Part shown: in pieces, positions 11,240 through 23,183 of the stretch
Layout: each line of letters starts with the position of its first letter
How positions within the stretch are numbered: position 1 is the first letter of the stretch
DNA from: Phascolarctos cinereus
Taxonomy: Eukaryota; Chordata; Mammalia; Diprotodontia; Phascolarctidae
DNA: 64,000 nucleotides
Direction: 5' to 3'
Assembly: GCF_002099425.1 (NCBI RefSeq)
Contig: NW_018344068.1
Coordinates: 6,578,501-6,642,500 of the forward strand
Made by a program: the position numbers and the translations under genes
Notes under the pieces: model-generated
Told to the model about the DNA's origin: nothing
What the model saw: only the letters and a program-made list of their open reading frames with translations
Databases searched by the model: none

Positions 11240-11535
11240 AGTACTGCGAAACTAAGTGATTTACTCAGTGTCACAAAGCAAGCGTATGACTCAAAGACAG
11301 AACCTGAAGCTAAGCAGTTATCTTGATTCAGAGGAGGGCTTTCTACCTACCATGTCCTCCCATCCATGCAGCCCGTCCTGTACAACTCTCTCCCCTGTTC
11401 CTCCAGCCACAGAGAAGACATTCAGAATGAGAGCATTGAAGGCAAGCACTAGGTCCTGTCTATACTCTGCATTCTGCCAATGCCTACCACAGTGCTCTCG
11501 GGGTTTCAGTAAATGTCTGCTGAATTATTGACACC
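11240..11535. repeat. MIR and L2-like fragments
   Basis: 11240-11310 resembles reverse MIR ('aactaagtgatttactcagt'). 11340-11530 resembles a plus-strand L2-like 3' end ('aagcactaggtcctgtc', 'ccacagtgctctcgggg', 'aatgtctgctgaatt'). Confidence 0.5.
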
Positions 11536-11810
11536 CGTTGCAAACCTGAGTTTCCTCATTGCTATGGAAGTGAACCCCCAAACAAGCCACAGATCAATAT
11601 GACAGAAAAGACTGATTACATGGTGTCCTGGGGTTTTGTTAAAGCTAATCCAAATGAGATTCTTGGGACCTAGACAGTCCAGATTTAATTCTACAGACTA
11701 TCAGATCTTCCACTTCTAAAAAGCTATGATTCTGTGATTTATAGGAGTGGCTGAGTGCCCCTGCTAAACATAAAAGAAAACACTACACATAAGAAAAGAT
11801 GACTAGGGAA

Positions 11811-11843
11811 AGTGTGTGTGCGTGTGTGTGTGTGTGCACGCGC

Positions 11844-11885
<42 letters not shown>
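11811..11885. repeat. (TG)n microsatellite with CG interruption
   Basis: TG repeat of about 75 bp with an internal 'tgcacgcgcgcgtg' that makes a short alternating purine-pyrimidine, potentially Z-DNA-forming, core. Confidence 0.95.
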
Positions 11886-11889
<4 letters not shown>

Positions 11890-12227
11890 CAACCCAGATG
11901 AAATCTTACCAGTCAGACAAGTTTATAAAATCTAACATCACCTCCTAAGGTTAGCCCCTCATGGAAAGTCTGCTTTGAGAGGATCTGCTTATTCGCAAAG
12001 ACTCCTAAGCAAGTGATTCTTTCCAACTGGTATGGCTGCCAGTTGTGAAATCTACCCTATGCCTAACATCCACCATGAAGTAAACAAAATCACTTTTCTT
12101 AAAGCCTGGGAAAACATATCTGGGAATATTTCTGTTTTGGGTTTGCCCTTAGTTCATGGAAGGTTAAATTATTTCTCGATTTCCCCTTAGCATGTTTAAA
12201 ATGTGGTATCTGTGCCATTTGTACAGT

Positions 12228-12890
12228 TCTTAGCAATCAATCAACAAGTGTTTATTATGCGCCCAGCACAGGGGATATGAAGGAAAAAAACAATCCCTAA
12301 CCTCAAGAAGTTAACAACCCATCAGGGGAAACAACATATACACATAAGCAAACACAAAATATACAGAAAGTAACTTACAGTTGGGAGAGGGTATCACTAA
12401 AAGTCTTAAGTAAGAGGTGGTACTTGACTTGAACTTTAAAGGAAGATAGGTATTATAAGAGGTAGAGGTGGGAAAGGGGCACATTCTTTCCTGGGCAGCC
12501 TGGGCAAAGGCATGGATTTGGGAGAAGGCATGCTGTATATGAAGAATAGTAAGTTGGCTGGTTTGCCTGGAAAGCAGACGCCATAAATGGTACTAACATG
12601 GTAAGAAGCTTGGAAAAGTATGGTTGGAAGCCTGATTGTGAAAGGCTTTGAATGCAAAACCGAGAAGTTTCTATTTTATCTTAGAGGCAATAGGAAGCAA
12701 TGCAACTTTGTGAGGAGGGCAGTGACGTGGTCACACCTGTCCTTTAGGAAGGTCACTTTAGCAGCTGTATGGAAGATAAACTAGCTAAGTAGGAGATTTG
12801 AAGCAGGAAGAACAATTATGAGGCTATTGCATAGTCCAGGTAAGAAGTGAAAAGGCCTCGAGCTAGGGCAGTGGCAGATGAATGGCATCT
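12228..12890 (-). mobile_element. L2/L3-like LINE 3' region
   Basis: Reverse copy of the L2-like family: 'caacaagtgtttattatgcg', 'ctcaagaagttaac', 'gaaaggctttgaatg', 'gtgacgtggtcacacctg' and 'ttgcatagtccaggt'. The sequence runs inward from the LINE's 3' terminus at the low-coordinate end. Confidence 0.75.
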
Positions 12891-13037
12891 CCTAAGTAAC
12901 CAAGTTTACTGTGAACATCATGAATAATGAATGAGCACAAGAAAATTAAAGTTCTTTCTAGCCTTATTTGGCAGGATATTGAATGGTAAAAGCTGAGTTC
13001 CTCAATATACCATAGACTTTAAGCTTCTTTGCTTTGT

Positions 13038-13178
13038 TTTTGGCTAGACAATTGTGGTTAAGTGACTTGCCTAGAGTCACACAGCTAGTAAGGGTTATGT
13101 GTCTGAGGCCACATTTGAACTCAGGTCTTCCTGACTCCAGGGCCAGTGCTCTATTTACTGTGCCACCCAGCTGCTCCT
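13038..13178 (-). mobile_element. tRNA-derived CORE-SINE, short form
   Basis: Minus-strand SINE with 'agtgacttgcctagagtcac', 'tgaactcaggtcttcctgac' and the head 'tgccacccagctgctcc' at 13178. Nothing recognisable follows from 13179 to 14262. Confidence 0.85.
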
Positions 13179-14262
13179 CGAAGTTTTTTTTTGAAAAATA
13201 GGATTAATGTCCATACTCCCTCCCAATCAAGAACCTCCACCAGGCTGCAGTAGTCCTCAGACCCTGTTACTGCCCAAATTTCATCGGTATACCTACAGCT
13301 GCATTAACTAGATATTCAATAGCTACAGCTACCTAAGAAGGTTTAAGAAATGTTTAGTATGGGACCCAGGCACTGATCACCCCATCTGTCCCAGAAAATC
13401 CAGCTCTAGCTTAAGTCACATTGATGGGGCACCCATTTTTCAATCCAAGATTCACTCAACAAGGTACAAGAAGAGGAGCTAAGGAACAATCCGAGTGTTT
13501 TAAATGCAGTTACTTTAACTTTCTGTGATCAGTTCTTGACAAAAACCATCTGAAAACACACAACAAAGTGAAATGCTACAGGAACACCCCAGCCCTTTGA
13601 GATGCTGGTGATAGAAGGTCACAACTTCCCAGACTGTCTGGTAGGTAGAAAAACAGGCAGGGTTCAACAGGCAGTGCCACAGACACTTGGAGTGAAAGAA
13701 AAGCAAAAAGTGAGATTGCCAAAGCTTACAGAGACACCCAACGATGACCTGCTGGAATGACTAAGAAGATAAATCTACAATTTGGCAAAGATTCAAGGAT
13801 TAAACTGACTTACAACAGACTAAGAAGGTGAGGGCAAACAGGTATGCAGGCACCTCCCACTTGCCTTATTCTTGGCAGAGTTAGAAAGAACACATAAATT
13901 CTAAATCGCTCAGCTACTTTGCTGCTTGCCATCCATATTCTCAGCAAGTTAGACTGGAATATTTTCACCAGCCAGTTCTTATAAGGACGTAAGCAAATGC
14001 CATAGATACATGACAGGAAGTAAATGTACTTTCAAGTTTATAAAATCAAGTTTTCTGACCACAATACTAAGGACTGGAAACCCCTCCAGCGACAGCAAGC
14101 CCATGCCAACAGAACAGCCTGTGTGCTTGGTGCAGGATTGCCAAACTAGGAAGGAAGACATGGCTCAAACAAACTGATTCAGCTGAACCACATAAAAAAG
14201 AATGTGATTGTGTGAAAGGAAGTAGAGAGAGAATCCTACATTTTCCAGACTCTCAGATAAGG

Positions 14263-14535
14263 GATGATGGCATGATGAAGGGGTAAATATGCTGGATTTG
14301 GAGTCCAAGGATCCAGGTTCAAGTCTTGACTCTGCCATTTATTTCACCCATGACTTTGGAAAAGTCACTTCACCTCTCTAGGCCTTATTTCCCTCAAATG
14401 TAAAATGAAAGCGTTGGAATGAATGATTTATTAAGCACTTTCTAGGTGCAAAGCACTGGGAATAAAAATTGTAAATTAAGACAATCCCTGCTCTCAAAGA
14501 GCTCACATTCTAATGGGGGAGATAACATATGAGGA
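14263..14535. repeat. MIR (+) followed by short L2-like end (-)
   Basis: 14263-14400 is a plus MIR ('atttggagtccaaggatcc', 'aaaagtcacttcacctctct'). 14410-14535 is a reverse L2-like terminus ('gatttattaagcactttcta', 'ctctcaaagagctcacattc'). Confidence 0.7.
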
Positions 14536-14778
14536 AGGTTTCAGCTTCAAGTCAGAAAGAAAGACGCTTTGGTTGGGAATCAATGAAAACAAAAAAAAAA
14601 AAGAAGGAAGGAGGCCCAGCAGTACAAGATCCTAAACTAGAATATAAAGCTGTAATCATCAAAACCATTTGGTGCTAGAGAACAGATAGAATGGTTGATC
14701 AATGGAGCAGATGGAAGTATACCACATACAGAAGCAAATGAGCACAGTAACCTAGTATTTGATACACCTGAAGATCAA

Positions 14779-14868
14779 GTTATGGTATATGAGACAGAAT
14801 ACTATTGTTCTGTAAGAAATGATGAAAGGGATAGTTTCAGAAAAACCTGGGAAGACCTGTATGAACTA
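14779..14868 (+). repeat. Misplaced L1 3' segment inside L1
   Basis: The host L1 reads '...gatacacctgaagatcaag', switches to the ORF2 C-terminal block ('tatggtatatgagacagaat' to 'gaagacctgtatgaact'), and then resumes the original region at 'gggcaagaacttactgacaa'. The inserted block matches this same L1's own later sequence at about 15740-15990. It has no tail of its own. Confidence 0.7.
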
Positions 14869-15771
14869 ATTCATCTACTAGGGCAAGAACTTACTGACAA
14901 AAACTGCAGTTGAAAACTGGAAACCGTCTGGCAAAAACTAAACAGAGATCAACATCGCGAAACATACCCCAAGATAATCTCAAAATGGGTAAATGATTTA
15001 GACATAAAAGTGCTATTGTAAACAAGTAAGTGGAGCATGGAAGAAATTACCTGTCAGAACTATGGGATAAATAGTTCATGAACAAGAGAAGTTCAAGGAA
15101 AAGAAAATGAATAATTTTGATTATGTAATATTAAAGTTCCTGCACAAGCAAAACCAATGCAGCTAAAATTAGAACAGAAAATTGAGGGGAAAAAAATCTT
15201 CATAACAAGTTTCTCTCATAAAGTTCTCATTTTTCAAATATATAAGGAACTCATCTAATTTATAACAATGAAAGCCATTCCCCAACTGATAAATGGTCAA
15301 GGGATATAAACAGTTTTCAAAGGAAGAAAAAATCTAAACTATCAATAGATACAATAAAAAGGCTCTAAATCACAATAATTAGAGAAATGCCAATTAAAAC
15401 AGCTCTGATATACCATCTCACACTCATCATATTAGCTAAGATGAAGAAAAGGAAAATGAAAGATGCTGGAAGGGATATGGGAAAATCGGTACACTAATGA
15501 ACTGCTGGTGGAATTGTGAACTAGTCCAATCATTCTGCAAAGCAATTTGGAACTATGCCCAAAAAGCTATTAAACTGTGCATACTCTTTGACTCAGCAAT
15601 ACCACTACTAGGTCTATACCCCAAAAAGATCAAAGAAAAAAGAAAAGGACCTATTTGTATAAAAATCTACAGCAGCTCTTTTTGTGGCAGCAAAGCAACT
15701 GAGGGGATGTCCATTAATCGAGGAATGGCTGAATAATTTATAGCATATGAATGTGATAGAATATTATTTGT

Positions 15772-15917
15772 GGGGCAGGTAGGTGGTATAGTGGATAGAG
15801 CACCCGCCCTGGAGTCAGGAGGACCTGAGTTCAAATCCGACCTCAGACACAACACTTACTAGCTGTGTGACCTTGGGCAAGTCACTAAACCCCAACTGCC
15901 TCGCAAAAAAAAAAAAA
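15772..15917 (+). mobile_element. CORE-SINE with intact target-site duplication
   Basis: Full SINE from 'ggggcaggtaggtggtatag' to a 14-base A tail, flanked by the perfect 14-bp duplication 'agaatattatttgt' (15758-15771 and 15918-15931). The flanks and poly(A) tail fit L1-driven insertion into the surrounding L1. Confidence 0.95.
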
Positions 15918-16215
15918 AGAATATTATTTGTACTGTAAGAAATTATGAAGGGAATGGCTTCAGAAAAACCTGGGAAGACCTGTATGAACTGATACAAAAT
16001 GAAGTGAGCAGAATCAGGAGAACAATTTTCACAGTAACAGCAATTATGTAAAGATAATCAACTATGAAAGACACAGTAATTCTTATCAACACAATGACTC
16101 ACCACAATTCCAAAGGACTCATGGTGAAAAATGATGCCCACCTCCAGGCAAAGAACTGATGGAAATATAATGCAAACTGAAGCATATTTATTTCTCTTTC
16201 TTCTTGTTTTTTTTT

Positions 16216-16735
16216 AGGGTTTTCTTTGGAGGGGTGGGGCTGGAGGGTGGCCTAGGCTAGCCTGCCTGTATTGTATATGGCAGGTTGGCTGTTGGTGGGG
16301 ATGGAAGGTCCCTTCTCTGCAGGACTTGTTTCCCCAGGTGATGACTGTGAGGGCTAGGCTGGAAACAGCAGGCCTTGCCATTTGCAGGGCTCCTGTGCCT
16401 ATGGGCCATTGGTGGCAGTTCATGAGCAGTTGCTGCTGGTGATGAGGAAGGCTGGCTCCCTCTTCCACGATGATTTGTCCCCTCATGGACTGTCACAGGG
16501 GCTGGGCTGGAAACAAGGCTGATGGTTTAGATTCAGAAGGTACTGTTGTTCCCAAGGCTTTTGGAATCAGAGTCCTGGGCTGTCTGAAGACAGAAGGTGG
16601 TCAAGGTCATGACGGTGGTTTGATTTGTCTGGTACTTCTGCCTTTCTCTCTCAGGGTGTCTTGCTGCTTCAGAGATGACTTCTAAGGTCCTTGATAGCTC
16701 TAAATGAATGATTCTGTGGGTTCAAGAGTCTATCT
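16216..16735. other. Moderately GC-rich, unassigned
   Basis: GC-richer than its flanks, with a run of CTG/CAG-like triplets and no clear repeat until 16680-16730, where 'ttctaaggtccttgatagct' resembles the terminus of MIR/L3-type repeats. A 90-codon minus frame crosses it, but it resembles nothing I know. Confidence 0.4.
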
Positions 16736-17094
16736 ATCCTAACTATATGTTATCTATCACTAACCATTAGGTAAAAGTATTTTTGTCACAATGGATAACC
16801 ACCTTCCTCATATATCACAGAAATCCCCAAGTAATGTGAAACAAGTCTTTTCTAAAAACAGCTAGTATAAATTATTCTAGTCACTTCTAAAAACTGGGTT
16901 TTAACTTAATGCCAACACCCTCACGGGAAAAGGCCACATAACTCTGGTCTTGTGGATTTTGTACAACAAACTTCAGTCTCACAGAGTCTTCTGCTACTTA
17001 TGTTTCCAAAACTGAAATTAGAAATAAACAATGGAGCAGTAAGATGGGACAACAGAGGAAGGATGCTGTATACACGCAAAGGTCAAAACCATAA

Positions 17095-17320
17095 TGCAAC
17101 AGTGCAACGACACCCTGGACTTTGCATCAAACAACCTGAGCTCCAGCCTCAGATCCAATACTTACCAGCAAAGTCAACCTGGGCAAGGCACTTCCCCTTA
17201 ATCAGCCTCAGTTTCCTCAACTAAAAAACATGGCAATAGTGTTAGTTCTTGAATAGACTAACAGGTTTGTCACGGGGGAAAAACTTTGTAAACAGCAAAG
17301 CTCAATACAAATGTGAAGAC
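17095..17320 (+). repeat. MIR element
   Basis: Plus MIR: 'acctgagctccagcctcaga', 'ctgggcaaggcacttcccct', 'cagcctcagtttcctcaact' and, after a short gap, 'aaacagcaaagctcaataca'. Confidence 0.8.
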
Positions 17321-17530
17321 AATACTTTTTTTTAAATTTTGAACTTAACACCAAATAAAACAAAAATTTCTATATAGGAAGTGAAATGGAAATAGAAAGT
17401 GCACATGAAATTGCGCATCTCTATTACGTAAACCTTGCTTTTCCTTTTAAGTAGATGATAAATTGCTACTAATAGAAATAATGCTATGGTGTCAGCTGGA
17501 GTTTTCTGGCAAGGAAGATTTACCAATAAA

Positions 17531-17954
17531 AGTTAATACTCCTTCTGTCCTTGTCATCTGGCTTCTTCATTTTAAAGGGGGGTGGGCGGAGGGTCGGTCT
17601 CCAACCTTTCTTCCCTTTTCTAGTCTAACAAACTTACGGTGCCATTGCCACAAAGCCAGGCCGGCAATCTTCGAAAGGCATACCCTGCTCTGTCTTCATG
17701 GCAAAAAGCTGGGGACAAAGTCAGAAATGGTGTCTAAGTCACTTCTATTCAGTTCACATTTTCTCTGCTTTTCTCTTCACTGACTAGGCCAGGCACAACG
17801 GCCAGAGATACGTTCCCCTTCGGTCTTGGGCAAGAGGCTTCCCAGAAGACATATTGTACTGGCTGATTCTGAAGCTTCCCTTTCTGTTGATATACTAACT
17901 GCCATAGCTATTAGATTCAGTGAGTAGCTCAGAAAGTGCCTTTCCCTGCAGTAC
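17531..17954. repeat. 424-bp direct duplication, copy 1
   Basis: Matches 19368-19791 base for base with no gap and a single difference that I can find (C in 'ccaggccggc' here, T in the other copy, near 17662). The block is not a repeat family I recognise. Homology starts abruptly at 'agttaatact' and stops abruptly after 'cctgcagtac'. Confidence 0.97.
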
Positions 17955-19367
17955 CTCTAATGCTGAAGGGGAAAAAGACTCACCAGGTACTCAATCTATG
18001 TGGCTTAATTTGATTTCTACTGACTGAACATCTAAAACGCATATAGTACTGGCTCAGACTTCCCTCAATTTCTTCTCCTCTTCATGGTAAGAGAAGAGCT
18101 GCTTCAAGTCAGTTTATACGTTCCCTTCTGCCTTCTTTTTCCCCATCTCTCCAAATTACTGCCTCTTTAATTTCTACCTATCCTCCAACCATCAGCTGAC
18201 ATGCTGCTGCTACCACCTCCTCCACCAAGACTTCCTTAACTCATACCCAAAGTGATCCAGATTTCCTTATGCCTATATGAAGAACACTTAGTGCTTTCCC
18301 AGGCGCTGATCTTGTACTATTTTCTACCACAATTCCAAGGCGATTTATGTAGGATTCTTGTCCTGCTACCAAAACCAGAGGACAAGGAGAATGACCACCA
18401 ACCACAAGTGCTTAATGAGAGGTCTCCAGTCCTCTGTGTTGTGGGCAGACATCATACTGTGAGACCGGATATACGTTCCTTTCCCATCATCTACCCATAG
18501 TGCTGGCTTACACCTTTATAAAAAATGGTAGTCGAATGCACAAATGAACGAATCTTTCACACTCTTGGCTCCTATCATCCTACATGGTAGCAGACACTTT
18601 TATATGTCTGAGCTGTTTGACTGGAATATGCTCCAGAAGGGAGTCATTTCTCAAGGGAGAAGTAGCCAGGGATTGGAGACTACTGGGGAGGGACCCACTA
18701 CAATCGACCATCCCAGGCTCCCCCCAACACATTAAGAGCCTCTGTAGTATTTCAAAATACCCAAAGCACCTAAAGATTCCTTGGACCATGCCAAAAAAAT
18801 AGCTTAAACTGTTTTTCTTTTAACTGCTAGGTCACAGAATTAGACTTAAGGCCAGAAAAGACCCTTCAAGGCCACCTAGTTCGACAATCTCATTTTACAA
18901 ATAAGGAAACAGGCCCTGAGAGGTTAAGTCACTCGTTGAAGGCAAAAAGATACTGAGTAGCTGAACAGAGATTTGAACCCAGGTCCTCTGATTCCAAATC
19001 TAGTACTCTTTCCACTTCACCATGGTGCCCCTCTAAAACGAAGATTTTCTTAGACATCATATAATACAGCCACCTCTTTTTACTGATGAGAAAAAGGATG
19101 CTCAGAGAAGGAAAGAGACGTGACCAAACTCACACAGCAAATGGAAGGGCCAGAATTCAAACTCAAGTCCCTCATTCTCCAGCTGTGGTATTGTTTCCAT
19201 TGCAAGATGCCGACTCCCTAAGACTCATTAAAAACCAAGCCACGTTTTTCAGTTCCAACATTTTCTGCTTTAGAAAAATAGCACAGATGCCAACCTCCTT
19301 CTGTCCTTCTTTGTTTTAAAATACAAGGTGTTTACTCTCCTCGTTTCCTACTTTTGATGCACATGAG
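17955..19367. other. Spacer between duplicated blocks, with two MIR fragments
   Basis: 1,413 bp. Reverse MIR-type sequences lie at 18830-19035 ('cattttacaaataaggaaac', 'tttgaacccaggtcctctga') and 19065-19205 ('gaattcaaactcaagtccct'). Nothing else is recognised. Confidence 0.7.
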
Positions 19368-19791
19368 AGTTAATACTCCTTCTGTCCTTGTCATCTGGCT
19401 TCTTCATTTTAAAGGGGGGTGGGCGGAGGGTCGGTCTCCAACCTTTCTTCCCTTTTCTAGTCTAACAAACTTACGGTGCCATTGCCACAAAGCCAGGCTG
19501 GCAATCTTCGAAAGGCATACCCTGCTCTGTCTTCATGGCAAAAAGCTGGGGACAAAGTCAGAAATGGTGTCTAAGTCACTTCTATTCAGTTCACATTTTC
19601 TCTGCTTTTCTCTTCACTGACTAGGCCAGGCACAACGGCCAGAGATACGTTCCCCTTCGGTCTTGGGCAAGAGGCTTCCCAGAAGACATATTGTACTGGC
19701 TGATTCTGAAGCTTCCCTTTCTGTTGATATACTAACTGCCATAGCTATTAGATTCAGTGAGTAGCTCAGAAAGTGCCTTTCCCTGCAGTAC
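19368..19791. repeat. 424-bp direct duplication, copy 2
   Basis: Second copy of 17531-17954 at a constant offset of 1,837 bp. Beyond 19791 the flanks are unrelated ('ctcctccagctgaaag' against 'cctctaatgctgaagg'). Confidence 0.97.
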
Positions 19792-21282
19792 TCCTCCAGC
19801 TGAAAGCAGGTATGCTTCAGAAAAGCAAAATTATGTTCACTGGAATAGGAATCAAGACTGGAGATTTCACTGTATGGGGAAGCACTAGGGAAGAAAATGC
19901 TAACCAATGAAGGTCAGCAACTCACAGATCTAGGGAGATACCTGGGGGCACCAAGAGGTTAATTTACACAGCCTCACACAGATGAAATGCGTCGGAGCAG
20001 GACATAAAGCAGTGTCTTCCTGGTTGAGGGCCATCCCTCTAACCATTCTGCTACACAGCCCCTTCTATCAGAGATTGATTGTGAGACAATTTGTTTATAT
20101 GTCAGTTCAGTTACCTTGCGCTAAAATAAGTTTGCAGTTTCACCAGTGAACTATCGAGGACAGGCTCTTTCAAAACCAGCCAATTCTTGTTTTTCTCTGC
20201 TAAAAGAAAAGGACAGCAGGAAGCAAATGGAGTTCAAGGAGAGATGCCGATTTCACTTCAGCCACGGATTTCAACCAGTTCCCATGTCAGCTGCCATAAC
20301 ATGATTCAAATACAAACTTTCCACTTGAATACTGGATGTTTCCCATCACTCATCCTGAAAACCAACAGCTAGAAAAGTTAAGTGTTTAATTCAGAGAATA
20401 CGAACTTCCTACCAACACAGAGAACAAAGGCTTTACTATAAACTTCAACTGTAAATTACGGTGCTAAAAACCACTCCCATGAAACCCTTTCTTCTTATTC
20501 ATAAAATGTCTATGATAGGGTGTATATGATTGAATTTCTAGTTGTCTGTCACTCTTCCAAAGCATAAGTAGGCTGATTGATTTTTTTTTTCCCTCTTTGG
20601 CTTTGGCCTTTGATCAAAGGCAGTTTAAAAGCCACATATAAAGCAGCAGGAGAGATAAATGCAAGGCATGGATATTACAAGCTAGCATACCAGGACCCAG
20701 CTACCGATGATTGCTAAACTTGTAAGACCTCGTTAGCCAGAACCAATCAGAAGGTACTACCAAACCAAGTCAGAGAGAGCACCATTCTATAATATTATCT
20801 AATCATTTACTATAAAGACTGAAAGGACATGCTAAGGAATCCTCAAAACTCCTGAAAATGTTTTCTTTTTTTTCCCCCCACATATGCCAAAGAAAGAAAA
20901 CTGAGTATTGTTGATGTAAACATTCTGCATTTCTGTACCTATTCCTGTGAAAATATGACAGAAAATTGAATTCCATTAGGTCATTTTCTTTCTCAAATTT
21001 TTTATTGATATCTTATTTTTACGATCACCTTTATTTCCAAATACAGTACTACCCCGCCCCAAACAAAGACAAACAAAAATGGGAAATGAAAGCAAATTCA
21101 GCAAAATCAAACAAACACATCAGCCGAGTCTAACACTATGGGGAATGTACCACACCCACAATCCCCTGCTTTGTCAAGCAGGGAGGGAAATCACTATTTT
21201 CACTAAAATAAAAACCTCTTAATTTCAAACTGTTACTCTCACCTGGAATAATTTTTTTGGAGCCATTTTCTAGCAATGCTGG
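19792..21282. other. Intronic sequence, little recognised
   Basis: A reverse MIR-like fragment at about 19960-20060 ('ctaaccattctgctacacag') is the only assignable piece. The rest is A/T-rich, with homopolymer runs near 20580 and 20870. Confidence 0.5.
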
Positions 21283-21933
21283 CTAAGTCAATCAGTAGAT
21301 AAACATTTATGAAGGGCGAACTATGTGCCAGATACTGTAATGAGTGCTTTGGAAACCAAGAAAAGCAAATGACAGTCCCAGTTCTCACAGAGCTCACAAT
21401 CCAGTGGGGTAGACCAGAGGTAGACAACTATGTACAAACAAGGTATGTACAGGATAAACTGGAGACAATCCACAAAGGGAAGGCACTAGAACTAGGAGGG
21501 ACTGTGAAAGGCTTCCTGTAGAAGACAGGATTCTAGCTGGGACATGAAGGAGGCCAGGAGGCCTCCAGAAGAGGGAGTACAATCCATGCATAACAGTGAG
21601 CCAGGGAAAACATTCAAAGTCAGAAGATGGAGTGTTTTCTTTAAGGAACTGCAAGAAGACCAGTGTCACTGAATCAAAGAGTATGTATCCAGGGATACAG
21701 GAAAGGTAGGGCAGGACAAGGTTATGAAGGGCTTTGAATATCAAACAGTATTTTATATTTGATATTGCAGGTGACTGATAGGGAACACTGGAGTTTACTG
21801 AGTTGGGAGAGGGGGGTGATGAGTGGTCAGATCTGCAATTTAGGAAAATCACTTCAATGGCTGAGTGGAGAATGGACTGGAGTGGAGAGAGGCTTGTGAC
21901 ACACAGACAGCAGGTTTTTGCAATAGTCCAAGG

Positions 21934-22138
21934 CAGGGGTGGGGAACCTGCATTCTGGAGGCCACATGGGGCCCCCTAGGTCCTCAAGTGCAGCCCTCTG
22001 ACTGAATACAAACTTCACAGAACAAATCTTCTTTATAAAAGAATTTGTTCTGTAAAACTTGGGCCTCAGTTAAAAGGTGGCACCTGAGGACCTAAAAGGC
22101 TACATGAGGCCTCAAGGCTTGCAAGTTTTCCACCCCTG
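21934..22138. mobile_element. Palindromic hAT MITE with 8-bp target duplication
   Basis: A 205-bp foldback element. The left end CAGGGGTGGGGAACCTG mirrors the right end, which reads CAGGGGTGGAAAACTTG on the other strand. The two halves are inverted copies meeting near the 'aaaagaatttgttctgt' centre. It is flanked by a perfect 8-bp duplication 'gtccaagg' (21926-21933 and 22139-22146), the hallmark of the hAT superfamily. No coding capacity. A second family member lies at 42691-42866. Confidence 0.92.
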
Positions 22139-23183
22139 GTCCAAGGAGATTAGGGACTGAAGCAAGGTGGTGGCAGTATCAGAGGAGGGAAGGGGGCAAT
22201 TTTGAGAGATGTAACAAAGGTAAAATCGAAAGATTTTGGCAACAGATTGGATATGGGATGAGAAAGTGAAAAGCTGAGGACAACACCTAGATTGTAAACC
22301 TGAGGGAGTGGGAGGATAGTTCTACCCTTAACAGTGAAAGAAAAGTCTGGAATAAGTGTGGAGGGTTTGGGGGGAACAATTATAGTTTCATTTTGGATAT
22401 ACTGAGTTCAAGGTGTCTACAGGACATCCAAATCAAGACGTCTAATAGGTAGGTGGAGATGTAAGCCTGGAGGTCAAAAGAAAAGTTTGGGCTTGAATAA
22501 GTAGATCTGAGAGTCATCTATATAAACATGGTAACTGACTCCATGGGAGCTGATGAGATGACCCAGTGAAATAGTATAGAGGGAGAAAAAAAAGAGGACC
22601 CAGGACAGAGCCCTGTAGGGTGGGGCTGCGGAGCAGATAGGTAGGAGGAAGGGAGGAGAGAGCAGCATCCCCAAAACCTAGAAAGAAGAAAGTATCAAGG
22701 AGAAGAGGATGATCAACAGTGTCAAAGGCTCTAGAGAAGCCAAGAAGGGCGAGGATTGAGAAATGGTCATTGGATTCAGCAATTAAGAGATCATGGTAAG
22801 TTTGGAGGGAGAAGTTTCAGCTGAATGATGAGGTCAGAAGCCAGAATGTAAAATGAGAATGAGAGGAGAAATGAAAACACCTACTCTTGCTGGCCCTTTC
22901 AAGAAGTTTAGCCACAAAAGGTGGGATGGGGGAGATGTGGGCATATCTGTAGGTAGTAGGGAAGCAGCCAGGAGACAGGAAAAGAATGCAGGTAAGTAAG
23001 AGAGTGGAGGTAATAGAGGGGGCAATATGATGGGGGGAAAAGGATGGAATGGGATCACATTTGATGTAGAGGGGTTGGTCTCGCCAAAAAGGACTACCTC
23101 ATTCTGTGAGATAAGGGTGAAAGAGGAGATAGTGGCAAAAGGCATCTGGGTGATTTGAAATAAGGAGAAAGGGAGAAAAGGGA

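Larger units (their letters stand above)
14560..16215 (+). mobile_element. L1 ORF2 3' half and 3' UTR, internally rearranged
   Basis: Plus-strand L1: the ORF2 segment 'caagatcctaaactagaata'...'aagctgtaatcatcaaaacc', then after about 15240 the final ORF2 part (IPLLGLYPKKIKEKRKGPI at about 15595-15660) and the 3' UTR, ending in a T-rich stretch near 16200. It hosts a SINE at 15772-15917 and contains a misplaced copy of its own 3' region at 14779-14868. It is 5'-truncated and decayed. Confidence 0.85.

Noticed and set aside
17463-17783. Shared open frames in the duplicated 424-bp blocks, possible duplicated exon
   Set aside because: No family resemblance, no consistent splice sites, and the frames exist in both copies only because the DNA is identical.
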